Shown here piece after piece: positions 8,582 to 16,353 of a DNA stretch of 50,257 nt. The stretch lies in contig NZ_VLJP01000014.1 in the NCBI RefSeq assembly GCF_007829525.1, forward strand, positions 12,047-62,303, in the 5' to 3' direction. The stretch comes from Mesorhizobium sp. J18 (GTDB lineage Bacteria > Pseudomonadota > Alphaproteobacteria > Rhizobiales > Rhizobiaceae). The notes beneath the pieces were generated by a model. It was not told where the DNA came from. It did no database searches and was given only the letters and a program-made list of their open reading frames with translations. The position numbers and the translations under genes were made by a program. How positions within the stretch are numbered: position 1 is the first letter of the stretch; each line of letters opens with the position of its first letter.

Positions 8582-8599
8582 TGTTGCACATATGCAACA
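8582..8599. promoter_or_regulatory. 18-bp inverted repeat upstream of fecI
   Basis: TGTTGCA (8582-8588) and TGCAACA (8593-8599) are perfect inverted arms around CATA. The site lies before the sigma-factor gene and left of the ISL3 remnant. Its length and symmetry suit a dimeric regulator, but it does not match a Fur, Irr or RirA box that I recognise. It could also be part of an old insertion-sequence end. Confidence 0.35.
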
Positions 8600-8629
8600 A
8601 TCATTATGGTCATGTTATTTGGTTCTTCC

Positions 8630-8900
8630 TCATTTGAGTGGAGCGGTGGCAACCTTCGTGCCCTCAGCAGTTCAGGCCTGCCCACGTACATCGCGCGATT
8701 GAGGGTTTGAGGCGGCAGCTCGATGGCATTGTTGACGACATCGACACGGGCAAACCGGAGGATCGGAATGAGTTCGAGTCGACGGCATCGTCGATCCACA
8801 CGTCCAATGGTGCCGAGTTCTTGCCGCGAAGGGTGCCGTTGAAGCGCATCACCAGGCGTTGCATCCCGGCGAACGCCTCAGAGTCAGTTTCGAAAGTCAT
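8630..8900 (-). pseudogene. Degenerate ISL3-family transposase, C-terminal remnant
   Basis: Two minus-strand frames together give a decayed transposase end. The first (from about 8900) reads EAFAGMQRLVMRFNGTLRG and APLDVWIDDAVDSN. After a frameshift near 8770 the second reads IPILRFARVDVVNNAIELP, then TLNRAMYVGRPELLRARRLP. Intact ISL3 transposases have here an RDIDAV-type segment, LPWSNGQ.EGQINRLK, then RAMYGRAG.ELLRARMLP; the WSNGQ part is deleted. No start, no N-terminal half and no clear terminal repeats remain. It abuts an IS5 remnant, so the spot has received more than one insertion. Confidence 0.65.
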
Positions 8901-9046
8901 AATGAACGGGCCAATCGGCGAATGAGGATCATGGCGGAGCAACGTAGAGGAATGCGGCCGCGAATCTGACGGCCGCTTCGAAGTCTTTGGCAAGCCCTCT
9001 TGCGATTTATCCAGGCGAAGAAGCGTTCAGTCGGCGACGCTCCAGT
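8897..9046 (-). pseudogene. Degenerate IS5-family transposase, C-terminal remnant
   Basis: The minus strand reads ERFFAWINRKR, then in a neighbouring frame LAKDFEAAVRFAAAFLYVA, then back in the first frame MILIRRLARSL and stop. Placed together these give the usual end of IS5-family (IS427-like) transposases, ERFFAWINR.R.LAKDFEA....AFLY.A...ILIRRLAR. Two small frameshifts break it and everything upstream of the ERFFAW block is missing or unrecognisable. The remnant is joined directly to the ISL3 fragment at about 8897-8900. Confidence 0.7.
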
Positions 9047-9231
9047 GGGAAGGTGCCCAGTCAACTCGAATTGGAGATGACATGAGCGAAGTTGATCCAA
9101 GACCCTATCGCGCGGTCGTTCGGCAGACAGCATGAGCGACAAATGACACCTGGATATGTGCGCTGTTTTCATCAGCGGCAACCGGTTGGCGGTCGTAGCT
9201 TTGCTTGTCCCGAGCGGCTAGCGGATGCCCG

Positions 9232-10140
9232 CTACCTCAGGCCCTGCGCATTGACATAGATCGCGCGCAGCGTCGTGGTGGAGCAGATGAAAAGCCGGTT
9301 GCGCTTCGGACCGCCGAAACAGACATTGGCGACCACTTCCCCAATCAGGATCTTGCCGAGAAGCGTTCCGTCCAGCGTGAAACAATGAACGCCGTCACCC
9401 GCCGAGCACCAGATGTTTCCGGCGGTATCCACGCGGAAGCCATCGAACAGGCCGGCCTCACAGAACACGAAATCCTCGCCCGATGCGACCGAAGTTCCGT
9501 CGGCTGCTACGGGGTATCTGCGGATTTTCGGCTCGCAATCGGGGAAATGCGTCCGGCCGGTATCGGCGACATAGAGAAAGGACTCGTCGGGTGAAAAGGC
9601 CAGCCCATTGGGCTGCTTCATGTCGTCAATAACCCGCGTGATCCCACCTGTGGGATCTATACGGTAGACATGCCGGCCGTCCTGTTCCATCGGGGACGCG
9701 TCGCCCTCGTAATCGCTGTCGATGCCGTAGGACGGATCGGTGAACCATATCGATCCGTCGGATTTCACAACGACGTCATTGGGTGAATTGAGACGCCTGC
9801 CTTGATAGCTGTCGGCCAGGATCGTCCTCGAACCGTCGATCTCGTAGCGGCTCACGCAGCGACCACGATGCTCGCAGGCGATCAGCCTTCCCTGCCGGTC
9901 GACAGTATGGCCATTCTGGTTACGGCAGGGCTCCTCGAAGATGGAGACGGCTCCACTCATCTCGTCCCAACGCATGATGCGGTCGTTGGGAATGTCCGAC
10001 CATATGAGATAGCGTCCAGCCGCCAGATAGGCTGGGCCCTCGGTCCAACGTCCGCCCGTCCACAATATATCAATACTGGCATTGGAGTGGATGAGCCTGG
10101 CGAAGCGTTCATCGCGGATTTCGTAATGCTCACCGGGCAT
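9232..10140 (-). CDS. SMP-30/gluconolactonase-family lactonase
   Basis: A 302-residue six-bladed beta-propeller hydrolase. The expected metal ligands are visible: E34 in WTEGP, N121 in NSPND, N178 in QPNGL and D233 in LFDGF. Members hydrolyse sugar lactones to aldonic acids. It is the last gene of the minus-strand CUT2 transporter operon, 12 bp after the second permease gene, which suggests that the imported sugar is oxidised to a lactone; no dehydrogenase for that step is encoded beside it. No signal peptide is seen, so it acts in the cytoplasm. The gene ends near the insertion remnants. Confidence 0.85.
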   Translation of the reverse strand: MPGEHYEIRDERFARLIHSNASIDILWTGGRWTEGPAYLAAGRYLIWSDIPNDRIMRWDEMSGAVSIFEEPCRNQNGHTVDRQGRLIACEHRGRCVSRYEIDGSRTILADSYQGRRLNSPNDVVVKSDGSIWFTDPSYGIDSDYEGDASPMEQDGRHVYRIDPTGGITRVIDDMKQPNGLAFSPDESFLYVADTGRTHFPDCEPKIRRYPVAADGTSVASGEDFVFCEAGLFDGFRVDTAGNIWCSAGDGVHCFTLDGTLLGKILIGEVVANVCFGGPKRNRLFICSTTTLRAIYVNAQGLR

Positions 10141-10152
10141 TGGCGTTTCTCC

Positions 10153-11103
10153 TCAGGACGTAACGCGCTGGCTTCGACCATAGGCGAGCAGCATGCCGAT
10201 GATGACGCATCCGTAAATGATCTGACGGCCGGCCTCAGGCATTTGCATGATCGACAGCACTGAATTCAAAAGCACGATCAGGATAACCCCGACTAGGGTG
10301 CCGGCATAGCGCCCGCGCCCGCCGAGGATATGCGTGCCGCCCAGCACGACGGCCGCGATCGCCGGCAGCAGGAACACGTTGCCCATGCCCTGATAGGCCT
10401 TGGCCGAATAGCCGGCCAGAAGCACGCCTGCTGTCGCCGCGCATAGGCTAGACGTCACGAAGGCGCCCATGATCACGAGCCGGGTGCGGATGCCGGAGAG
10501 ATAGGCCGCCGCCTCGCGCGACCCGGTCGCGTAGACGGAGCGGCCGAACCCGGTTCTCGTCAGCATGACCGCGATTATCGCCGAGACGCCGGCCCACATG
10601 AAGATCGCAACTGGAATGCCCAGGATACGGTCCTTGGCCAGGAACAGCATCAGGGGTGTGGCGGAATCCTGCGGGGCGAAGCCCCCTGTTTGCGCGACCA
10701 TCAATCCGCGCAAGACGGTATCGACACCGAGCGTGAAAATCATTGAGGGGATGCGCAGGAAGGCCACTCCGAATCCGTTCAAGAGACCAACTGCAAGGCC
10801 AACGGCAAGCGCCGTGGGCAACGCCATCTCGCCACCCACGGCAGTTGCCGTCATGGCGGCGGCAGTTAGCGTCCAGGGCATCGAAAGGTCGATATGGCCG
10901 AGCAGGATGACCATCATCATGCCGGCGGTGCAAATGCCGAGAAAGGACCCGGTTTGCAATTGCTGCAGAAGATAACCGGGCGACAGGAGCGGCGCCGTAC
11001 CGGTGGTCGATAAGGTATAAGCCGTGCCAGCCAGCAGGATGACAATGACGAACAGCGACGCCACCATGATCGGCCGGTTTTCGGGAGAGACGGAAAAGAG
11101 CAT
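10153..11103 (-). CDS. CUT2 sugar ABC transporter permease (RbsC family), second subunit
   Basis: A 316-residue permease with about 8-10 membrane helices. Family features are HIDLSMPWTLTAAAM in the region equivalent to the G.IDLSVG motif of RbsC proteins, GVAFLRIPSMIFTLGVDTVLRG, and AVVLGGTHILGGRGRYAGTLVG near the C-terminus. It forms a heterodimer pair with the neighbouring permease, 4 bp upstream. In CUT2 systems a pair of different permeases is seen in the furanose-type (YtfT/YjfF) and some pentose or polyol transporters. Confidence 0.88.
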   Translation of the reverse strand: MLFSVSPENRPIMVASLFVIVILLAGTAYTLSTTGTAPLLSPGYLLQQLQTGSFLGICTAGMMMVILLGHIDLSMPWTLTAAAMTATAVGGEMALPTALAVGLAVGLLNGFGVAFLRIPSMIFTLGVDTVLRGLMVAQTGGFAPQDSATPLMLFLAKDRILGIPVAIFMWAGVSAIIAVMLTRTGFGRSVYATGSREAAAYLSGIRTRLVIMGAFVTSSLCAATAGVLLAGYSAKAYQGMGNVFLLPAIAAVVLGGTHILGGRGRYAGTLVGVILIVLLNSVLSIMQMPEAGRQIIYGCVIIGMLLAYGRSQRVTS

Positions 11104-11107
11104 GGCA

Positions 11108-12154
11108 TTACCTGAACAGATCGAGCTGATTCTTGACCCTCAGCGTGCGGATTGCGCCGAAGGAAACAGCAATCAAAAGGATGAGGCCCTCGATGAGCGG
11201 TTGGAGCAGCGGGTCGATGTCAAGGATGCGGAAGTAGAATGAGATGACGCGCAGGATCATGGCGCCGATAATGCTCCCGATTGCACTGCCGACGCCGCCA
11301 AGCAACGACGTACCGCCGAGAACGACAGCCGCGATGGAGTTCAGCGTATAGGCGCCGGCCTGCTGGATGTCAGCATTGCCGGACGACGTCTGGATGGCAA
11401 GGTAGAGCCCTCCGCATGCAGCCAGAAATCCGCCAAGGGTGAAGGCGGTTATCTTGGCGCGGGCGATCGGCAGCCCGGTCATGAAGGCCGCACCTTCCGC
11501 CGACCCGATGGCATAGACAGTGCGCCCGGTCACCGAGCGCCGGAACGGCAGCCAGACAAGGCAAGCGACGCCGGCGAGGAGAATGAGGGGAACCGGAATA
11601 TCGGCAAACGGGCGGAGCCACCAGGCATTTCCCGAATCGGCAAGCCCATAGGTCTCGGCAAAATCGAAGACCGCGTTGGTCAGGGCCCAACTGAGATCTT
11701 CGTCGACATCGCCGCCCGGCTTGGGACGCACGAGCAGCGCCAAACCGATAGCCACCGCGCCTGTTGCGAGCGTGGCAATGATGGGCTGGATGCGGCCATA
11801 GACAACGATCAGCCCGTTCGCCAGCCCAAAGGCCGCGCCTGCAAGCAACGTGACGACCATGCCAAGCAGAATCTGGAGAGGCGAGCCGTTGAGCAATTCG
11901 GAAGCGATGCAATTGGTCAGCGTCATCACCGCGCCGACCGAAAGATCCAAGCCGCCGAGCAGGACAGGAAGCGTCTGAGCCATTGCGACAAAGGCGATCG
12001 CAACGGTCTCATTGGCGTTCTGGATCGCCACCGCCGAGGAAAAGCCGCGCGGATGAATGAGATTGTAGGCGAAATAAAGTACGGCAAGCAGCAACAGCGC
12101 GACGGCAAAGCCGGTGTTCTGCATCAGCCATCTTTTCCACCCTGCCTGACGCAT
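11108..12154 (-). CDS. CUT2 sugar ABC transporter permease (RbsC family), first subunit
   Basis: A 348-residue membrane protein. It carries LLGGLDLSVGAVMTLTNCIA (the G.DLSVG family motif), NGLIVVYGRIQPIIATLATGAV and AVVLGGTSLLGGVGSAIGSIIG. The ATG at 12154 shares one base with the stop of the ATPase gene (TAATG), showing tight coupling; the long open frame further upstream is antisense-like shadow of the ATPase gene and is rejected. The N-terminus has a short basic cytoplasmic leader (MRQAGWKRW) before the first helix. Confidence 0.88.
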   Translation of the reverse strand: MRQAGWKRWLMQNTGFAVALLLLAVLYFAYNLIHPRGFSSAVAIQNANETVAIAFVAMAQTLPVLLGGLDLSVGAVMTLTNCIASELLNGSPLQILLGMVVTLLAGAAFGLANGLIVVYGRIQPIIATLATGAVAIGLALLVRPKPGGDVDEDLSWALTNAVFDFAETYGLADSGNAWWLRPFADIPVPLILLAGVACLVWLPFRRSVTGRTVYAIGSAEGAAFMTGLPIARAKITAFTLGGFLAACGGLYLAIQTSSGNADIQQAGAYTLNSIAAVVLGGTSLLGGVGSAIGSIIGAMILRVISFYFRILDIDPLLQPLIEGLILLIAVSFGAIRTLRVKNQLDLFR

Positions 12155-13677
12155 TATGCAGCCTCCACATCGACGTTGAGAGAGGCAGCGACCAGGCTCT
12201 CCTCGGTTATTTCCTCGCCCACCTGCTCGCTGACCACGCGCCCGCCATAGAACACCGACACGCGGTCGCAGCATCCGATCAGTTCCGCATAGTCCGAGGA
12301 GTAGAACAGGATTGCCTTGCCGGCATTGGCGAGTTCGCGCATCAGCCGGTAAATCTCCTGCTTCGTGCCCACATCGATGCCACGGGTGGGGTCGTTGAGC
12401 AGAATGATGTCGGGATCGATCGCCAGCCATTTGGCGATAACCACCTTCTGCTGGTTTCCGCCGGACAGCGTCATCACCGGATCGGCTGTCGAGCCGAGCT
12501 TGATCCGCAGCTTCTCGACACCGTCACTGGCCGTCTTGCCGGCAAGCGCCAAGTCGATGAAGGGACCGCGCGAGATCTTCCCATAGGAGGCTGCCAGAAG
12601 GTTATCGGCGATGGGCATGCCCAGCATGAGGCCCTGGGTCTTGCGGTCTTCCGGCACGAGGGCAAGACGCGTGCGTGCGGATTTGGCCGCGGCGGGAGAG
12701 GCAGGGATGCCCTTCCTGCCGCCGATGACGACCTCTCCTTCGACGCCGCGCAGCACGCCGAAGAGCGCCAGCAGCAATTCGTTCTGGCCCTGGCCGTCAA
12801 GACCGCCGAGCCCGACGATCTCGCCACGGCGGACAGCGATATCGATGCCGTTCAGCCGGTTTTCCCATTTCAGGCCTTTGACCTGCAGCACGGGCTCGTC
12901 GCGTTCGGCGGCGGGGCGCAGCGGGGGCTTGGGCGGGAACTGCGCTTCAACGTCGCGGCCAATCATCAGCCGGACGATCTCGCGGTCGGTTTTCTCGCCC
13001 TTGGCGAAGGTTTCTATGTGCTGGCCGTTGCGGAAAACGGAAAGTGTGTCGCACAGGGTCTCGACCTCCTGCATGCGGTGCGAGATGAAAAGCAGCGACA
13101 CGTCCTTGGCCTTCAGATCGGCAAGCAGGTCATAGACTGTCTGCACGTCGTGCGAGGTCAGGGCCGAGGTCGCCTCATCCAGGATGAGCACCTTGGGGTC
13201 GCGGCCCAGCGCCTTGGCGATCTCCACCATCTGACGGCGCGACAGAGAAAGCTCGCGCACCAACGCATTCGGATCAACGTCCTCGCAGCGCACGCGGGCG
13301 AGCAGTGCTTCCGCCCGCCGGACCTGCTCGCGACGGTCGATGAAGCCGAAGCGGCGCGGGGGATGCGTGATGGAAATGTTATCGGCGACCGAAAGGTCGG
13401 GAACGAGCGACAGTTCCTGAAACATGCAGATGATGCCGGCCTCGCTGGCCGCCTGCGGCCCTGAAAAGACGACCGGATTCCCGTCGAGCAGCATTTCCCC
13501 GGCATCAGGCTGGAGCACGCCCGCCATGATCTTGATCAGGGTGGATTTGCCGGCGCCGTTTTCGCCCAATATGCCGTGGATCGAACCGGCGTGGCAGGAA
13601 AAGTCGACATTCTCCAGCGCCCGTATCCCGGCGAAGTGTTTGGAAATGCAGCGATATTCGACAATGGCCCGGCACAT
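12154..13677 (-). CDS. CUT2 sugar ABC transporter ATP-binding protein (RbsA/MglA family)
   Basis: A 507-residue tandem ATPase. The first domain has Walker A GENGAGKST, signature ELSLSRRQMVEIAKAL and Walker B VLILDEATSAL. The second has GGLDGQGQNELLLALFG in place of Walker A and a clear LSGGNQQKVVIAKWLA signature with DPTRGIDVG. That degenerate second P-loop is normal in the family. The start at 13677 is chosen because GGGAGG lies about 5 bases upstream. It follows the binding-protein gene after a gap that holds a strong hairpin. Confidence 0.9.
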   Translation of the reverse strand: MCRAIVEYRCISKHFAGIRALENVDFSCHAGSIHGILGENGAGKSTLIKIMAGVLQPDAGEMLLDGNPVVFSGPQAASEAGIICMFQELSLVPDLSVADNISITHPPRRFGFIDRREQVRRAEALLARVRCEDVDPNALVRELSLSRRQMVEIAKALGRDPKVLILDEATSALTSHDVQTVYDLLADLKAKDVSLLFISHRMQEVETLCDTLSVFRNGQHIETFAKGEKTDREIVRLMIGRDVEAQFPPKPPLRPAAERDEPVLQVKGLKWENRLNGIDIAVRRGEIVGLGGLDGQGQNELLLALFGVLRGVEGEVVIGGRKGIPASPAAAKSARTRLALVPEDRKTQGLMLGMPIADNLLAASYGKISRGPFIDLALAGKTASDGVEKLRIKLGSTADPVMTLSGGNQQKVVIAKWLAIDPDIILLNDPTRGIDVGTKQEIYRLMRELANAGKAILFYSSDYAELIGCCDRVSVFYGGRVVSEQVGEEITEESLVAASLNVDVEAA

Positions 13678-13696
13678 GCACCCTCCCCGCCTTTTC

Positions 13697-13752
13697 GCAA
13701 CGCGCTTCGGAATGGCCCCGGTCCAACGCCGAAGCCACACCTTCAGCGTTGC
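13697..13752 (-). other. Intercistronic hairpin after the sugar-binding-protein gene
   Basis: Nested inverted arms occur in the gap between the binding-protein gene and the ATPase gene. GCAACGC (13697-13703) pairs with GCGTTGC (13746-13752), and GCTTCGG (13704-13710) with CCGAAGC (13729-13735). No T run follows, so it is more likely to protect the 3' end of the binding-protein message or to attenuate read-through than to terminate fully. The same arrangement occurs at 20951, 36133 and 42953. Confidence 0.6.
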
Positions 13753-13756
13753 ATGG

Positions 13757-14893
13757 CTATTTCACATCCGCTTCGGATTCGGCCATGATCGCGGGGCCCG
13801 AGATGTTGACTCCGCAGGGCGGGAACTCGTTCACGGTGAAGAAATTGTCGGGCAGATCCGACCAGTAGTTCTTGCCGTCTTCGAGTTCCGTGTAATCGGC
13901 TACCGGCAGCGGCACCGATATGAGCTGCGGCATGGGATGGCCTTCAAGAGCGGAGATGGCTGCCTTCATGGAGATCGCCACGAGGCCCGGCGACTGGCCG
14001 ATGGAGATGCCCTTCAGGCCTTCCCCTGCGTGCTTGGCGACCAGCTTGCGGAAGCCGTTCTCGGATTCGCCGGCAATCGGCACAAGAGGATGACCCGCAT
14101 CCATCATCGCCTGGACAACGCCGGTCGTGCCGCCTTGCACGGCGATGGCATCGAATTTGCCATGTACGGCTATGGCGTCCGCCGTCACTTTTTGCGCGGT
14201 CCCGTCGTCCCAATTGCCAACCACCTGAACGATCTCCCAATCGCCGCCAGAGGCATCGAACACCTCATGAATGCCGGTTGAGCGGTCCCGGTCTACCGAA
14301 TTGCCCGGCAGGCCTCGAACTTCAAGGATCTTGCCTGAGGTCTTGCCTTGGGCCTTCAGTTCCTTCAACAGGAACTCGGCCCAGGTCTTACCCATGGCGA
14401 GTTGATCCTCGTTCACCTGCATAACCTTGTCGGTGTCGAGCACGTTGTCGAAGGGCACCAGAACCACGTCGTTTCTGTCCGCCAGGCGGATGACACGGTC
14501 AAAGCCGTCGGGCGAAACGGCGATCGTGATGATCGCATCGAAGCCCTGGTTGATGAAGTCCTCAATGGCGCCGAGTTGTGCCGGCGCATCCGTGCCGGTA
14601 GAGACGACCTTGAATTCGGCGATCTTGTCCTTGATCGCGGAATCCTGCGCATAGGCCTTAGCCGTCTTGATCATCTGAATGCGCCAAGTGTTACCTACGA
14701 AACCATTCACCACTGCGATCCGGTAGGGGCCTTCGCGCGCTTCCCATTGCAGATACTTCGTGTCCGTGGACCATGGCGCAAAGCATTCGGGGTCGGCACC
14801 GGGGCCGGATACGATTTCCGGACCTGCAACCGCCATCTGCGCCGACAGCGCGAGCCCCGCCAACGCTGATGAGTATTTCAATAGTATATTCAT
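13757..14893 (-). CDS. Periplasmic sugar-binding protein of a CUT2 ABC transporter
   Basis: A 378-residue protein with a signal peptide (MNILLKYSSALAGLALSAQMAVA). The Peripla_BP_4 fold is visible from IAVVNGFVGNTWRIQMIKTAKAY. The segment AIEDFINQGFDAIITIAVSP and later AGESENGF and the GTTGVVQAMMDAG helix are typical of ribose/xylose-type binding proteins. GGGAGG precedes the ATG at 14893 by 9 bases. It is the first transport gene after the GntR gene (40 bp). An N-terminal insert (DPECFAPWSTDTKY) with one cysteine and another cysteine near the C-terminus (EFPPCGVN) could form a disulfide; that is inference. The ligand is unknown. Confidence 0.85.
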   Translation of the reverse strand: MNILLKYSSALAGLALSAQMAVAGPEIVSGPGADPECFAPWSTDTKYLQWEAREGPYRIAVVNGFVGNTWRIQMIKTAKAYAQDSAIKDKIAEFKVVSTGTDAPAQLGAIEDFINQGFDAIITIAVSPDGFDRVIRLADRNDVVLVPFDNVLDTDKVMQVNEDQLAMGKTWAEFLLKELKAQGKTSGKILEVRGLPGNSVDRDRSTGIHEVFDASGGDWEIVQVVGNWDDGTAQKVTADAIAVHGKFDAIAVQGGTTGVVQAMMDAGHPLVPIAGESENGFRKLVAKHAGEGLKGISIGQSPGLVAISMKAAISALEGHPMPQLISVPLPVADYTELEDGKNYWSDLPDNFFTVNEFPPCGVNISGPAIMAESEADVK

Positions 14894-14933
14894 AACGCTT
14901 TCCTCCCTTGTATGCGCCATTTCATGGCTATGT

Positions 14934-15704
14934 TTACGGGCTGGCGCCGGCCCGCTCCGCAATTTTCCCGCCGTCACCGCTCTGCTCCAAGTCTTCATTG
15001 AAGTGCTTGAAGCCGGTCATCAGATGGCTACGCAGCCTGTATTGGAAGGCGATGCGGTCGCGGGCGGCAAGCGCCTCGATCACGCCTTCATGCTCGCGAT
15101 AGGTCTCGGTCTTGAAGGTGCGCCGCGTCTTTCCTGTTCGCATGATGCGCAGGATGACAGGCTTCATGACCTTGTAGACGTCAAGAATGGCGTCATTGTT
15201 GAGGATCGAAATCAGCCGCAAATGGAGGGAGAAATCAACCTCCGAGGCTTCCTCGATATCGTGAATATCGGCCAGGCGGCGATTGATCTGGTGGAGGTCG
15301 TAGATATCGCTCGCCGCGAGGCGCTCGAATATCTGTTCAGCCGAACCAACCTCAAGCAGGTCGCGGAACGCCTGCACATCGCTGAAAGTCTTGCGGGAAA
15401 TCTCCATGGTGTTGAAGGAGAACAGCTCAAAGGCGCGTGACATGCGGTTGTCGGTAATTGTTGCGCCGACCTTCGGGCGCACCTCCACAAGGCCGTAAGC
15501 CTTCAGAATGCGCATGGCTTCGCGCACCGTGTTGCGGCTCGCATTGAACTGTGCGCAAAGCTCGCGCTCCGTGGGGAGGCTGTCACCTACCTTCAGCCCG
15601 CCACCTGCGATCAGCCCGCGGATCTGCAGCAAGACGGCGTCGACGGCGGACGCACGCTCAGACAAATCCCGTTGCCGTGTAGCAGCACCAAACTCCATTG
15701 CCAT
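14934..15704 (-). CDS. GntR-family transcriptional regulator, FCD type
   Basis: A 256-residue regulator. A winged-helix domain lies in about the first third (LIAGGGLKVGDSLPTERELCAQFNASRNTVREAMRILKAYGLVEVRP), and an all-helical FCD ligand domain follows, with the acidic and histidine positions expected for metal-assisted ligand binding (FRDLLEVG, DFSLHLRLI, REHEGVIEAL). It precedes the CUT2 sugar operon in the same direction and probably controls it in response to the sugar or its acid. The ATG at 15704 is chosen; a second ATG lies 6 bases on, and neither has a strong ribosome site. A TTGGACCAA palindrome lies about 35 bp upstream. Confidence 0.85.
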   Translation of the reverse strand: MAMEFGAATRQRDLSERASAVDAVLLQIRGLIAGGGLKVGDSLPTERELCAQFNASRNTVREAMRILKAYGLVEVRPKVGATITDNRMSRAFELFSFNTMEISRKTFSDVQAFRDLLEVGSAEQIFERLAASDIYDLHQINRRLADIHDIEEASEVDFSLHLRLISILNNDAILDVYKVMKPVILRIMRTGKTRRTFKTETYREHEGVIEALAARDRIAFQYRLRSHLMTGFKHFNEDLEQSGDGGKIAERAGASP

Positions 15705-15738
15705 ACCGTTGCCGAGGCAGATTAACATTAGCCATTTG

Positions 15739-15747
15739 TTGGACCAA
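15739..15747. promoter_or_regulatory. Candidate GntR operator before the sugar-transporter regulator gene
   Basis: TTGGACCAA is a 9-bp palindrome with a single central base. TTGGTCCAA-like sites are typical of FadR-subfamily GntR proteins. Its position about 35 bp before the GntR start suits autoregulation of the GntR-CUT2 operon. It is short, so chance occurrence is possible. Confidence 0.4.
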
Positions 15748-15812
15748 TGATCCCTAGCCTTTGCCCAATATCGTGTCAACATAGCGTATTCTGTGGGATT
15801 GAAATAGGCCAT

Positions 15813-16353
15813 CTCTCATAAAGACGGATGAATGCTGGTAGATACCTAACTGCGGTACCATTTATTTGTCAGACCACAAGTTTTGGAATGCTGCCTATCG
15901 TCTTGTTCGGATCGTTGGACGTATTGCGTCATCGACGCCATGGACGATACGGTCGAGTTCTTCTTCAGCGAGAACGCATGCCATACGACAGATCAACAGT
16001 GCCTGTATCCGGCATCAGAGATGATGCTCATTGCGCTGACATGGCCTTGGGACCAGATCTGGTCAGTGGCTTGCGGGGTTGGTTTACACTGGCAGCGAAT
16101 CCAGGGGCCCAGCCAATCTTCCTGCAAGTTATTGAAGTTTAATCAGAAATCTGTTTCTGAGAATCTTTCCCACGCTGCCTTGCCGCAAATGTGCTTGCCG
16201 TCAGGGACATCAAGGAGACGGTCAATGGTTGGGCGATCGACATTCGCCCAACGACTTCCGCACAGTGAAGAACGTCTAGTCCATGCGACGACTGCCGGTG
16301 CCCGATGAGGTTCTGCGCCTCGGATTCGTGCCATACGTAGCCCTGGTACCGTG
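15813..16353. other. 540-bp non-genic stretch, possibly an IS6-family relic
   Basis: No intact gene is seen. On the plus strand about 15916-15980 reads DRWTYCVIDAMDDTVEFFFSEN, which resembles the RAID..GDTVEFWFSE segment of IS6-family transposases with substitutions; the flanks drift out of frame. On the minus strand the frame ending at 16143 (DRPTIDRLLDVPDGKHICGK and following) looks like the tail of a lost protein that I cannot name. Both are weak readings of decayed sequence. Confidence 0.3.
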
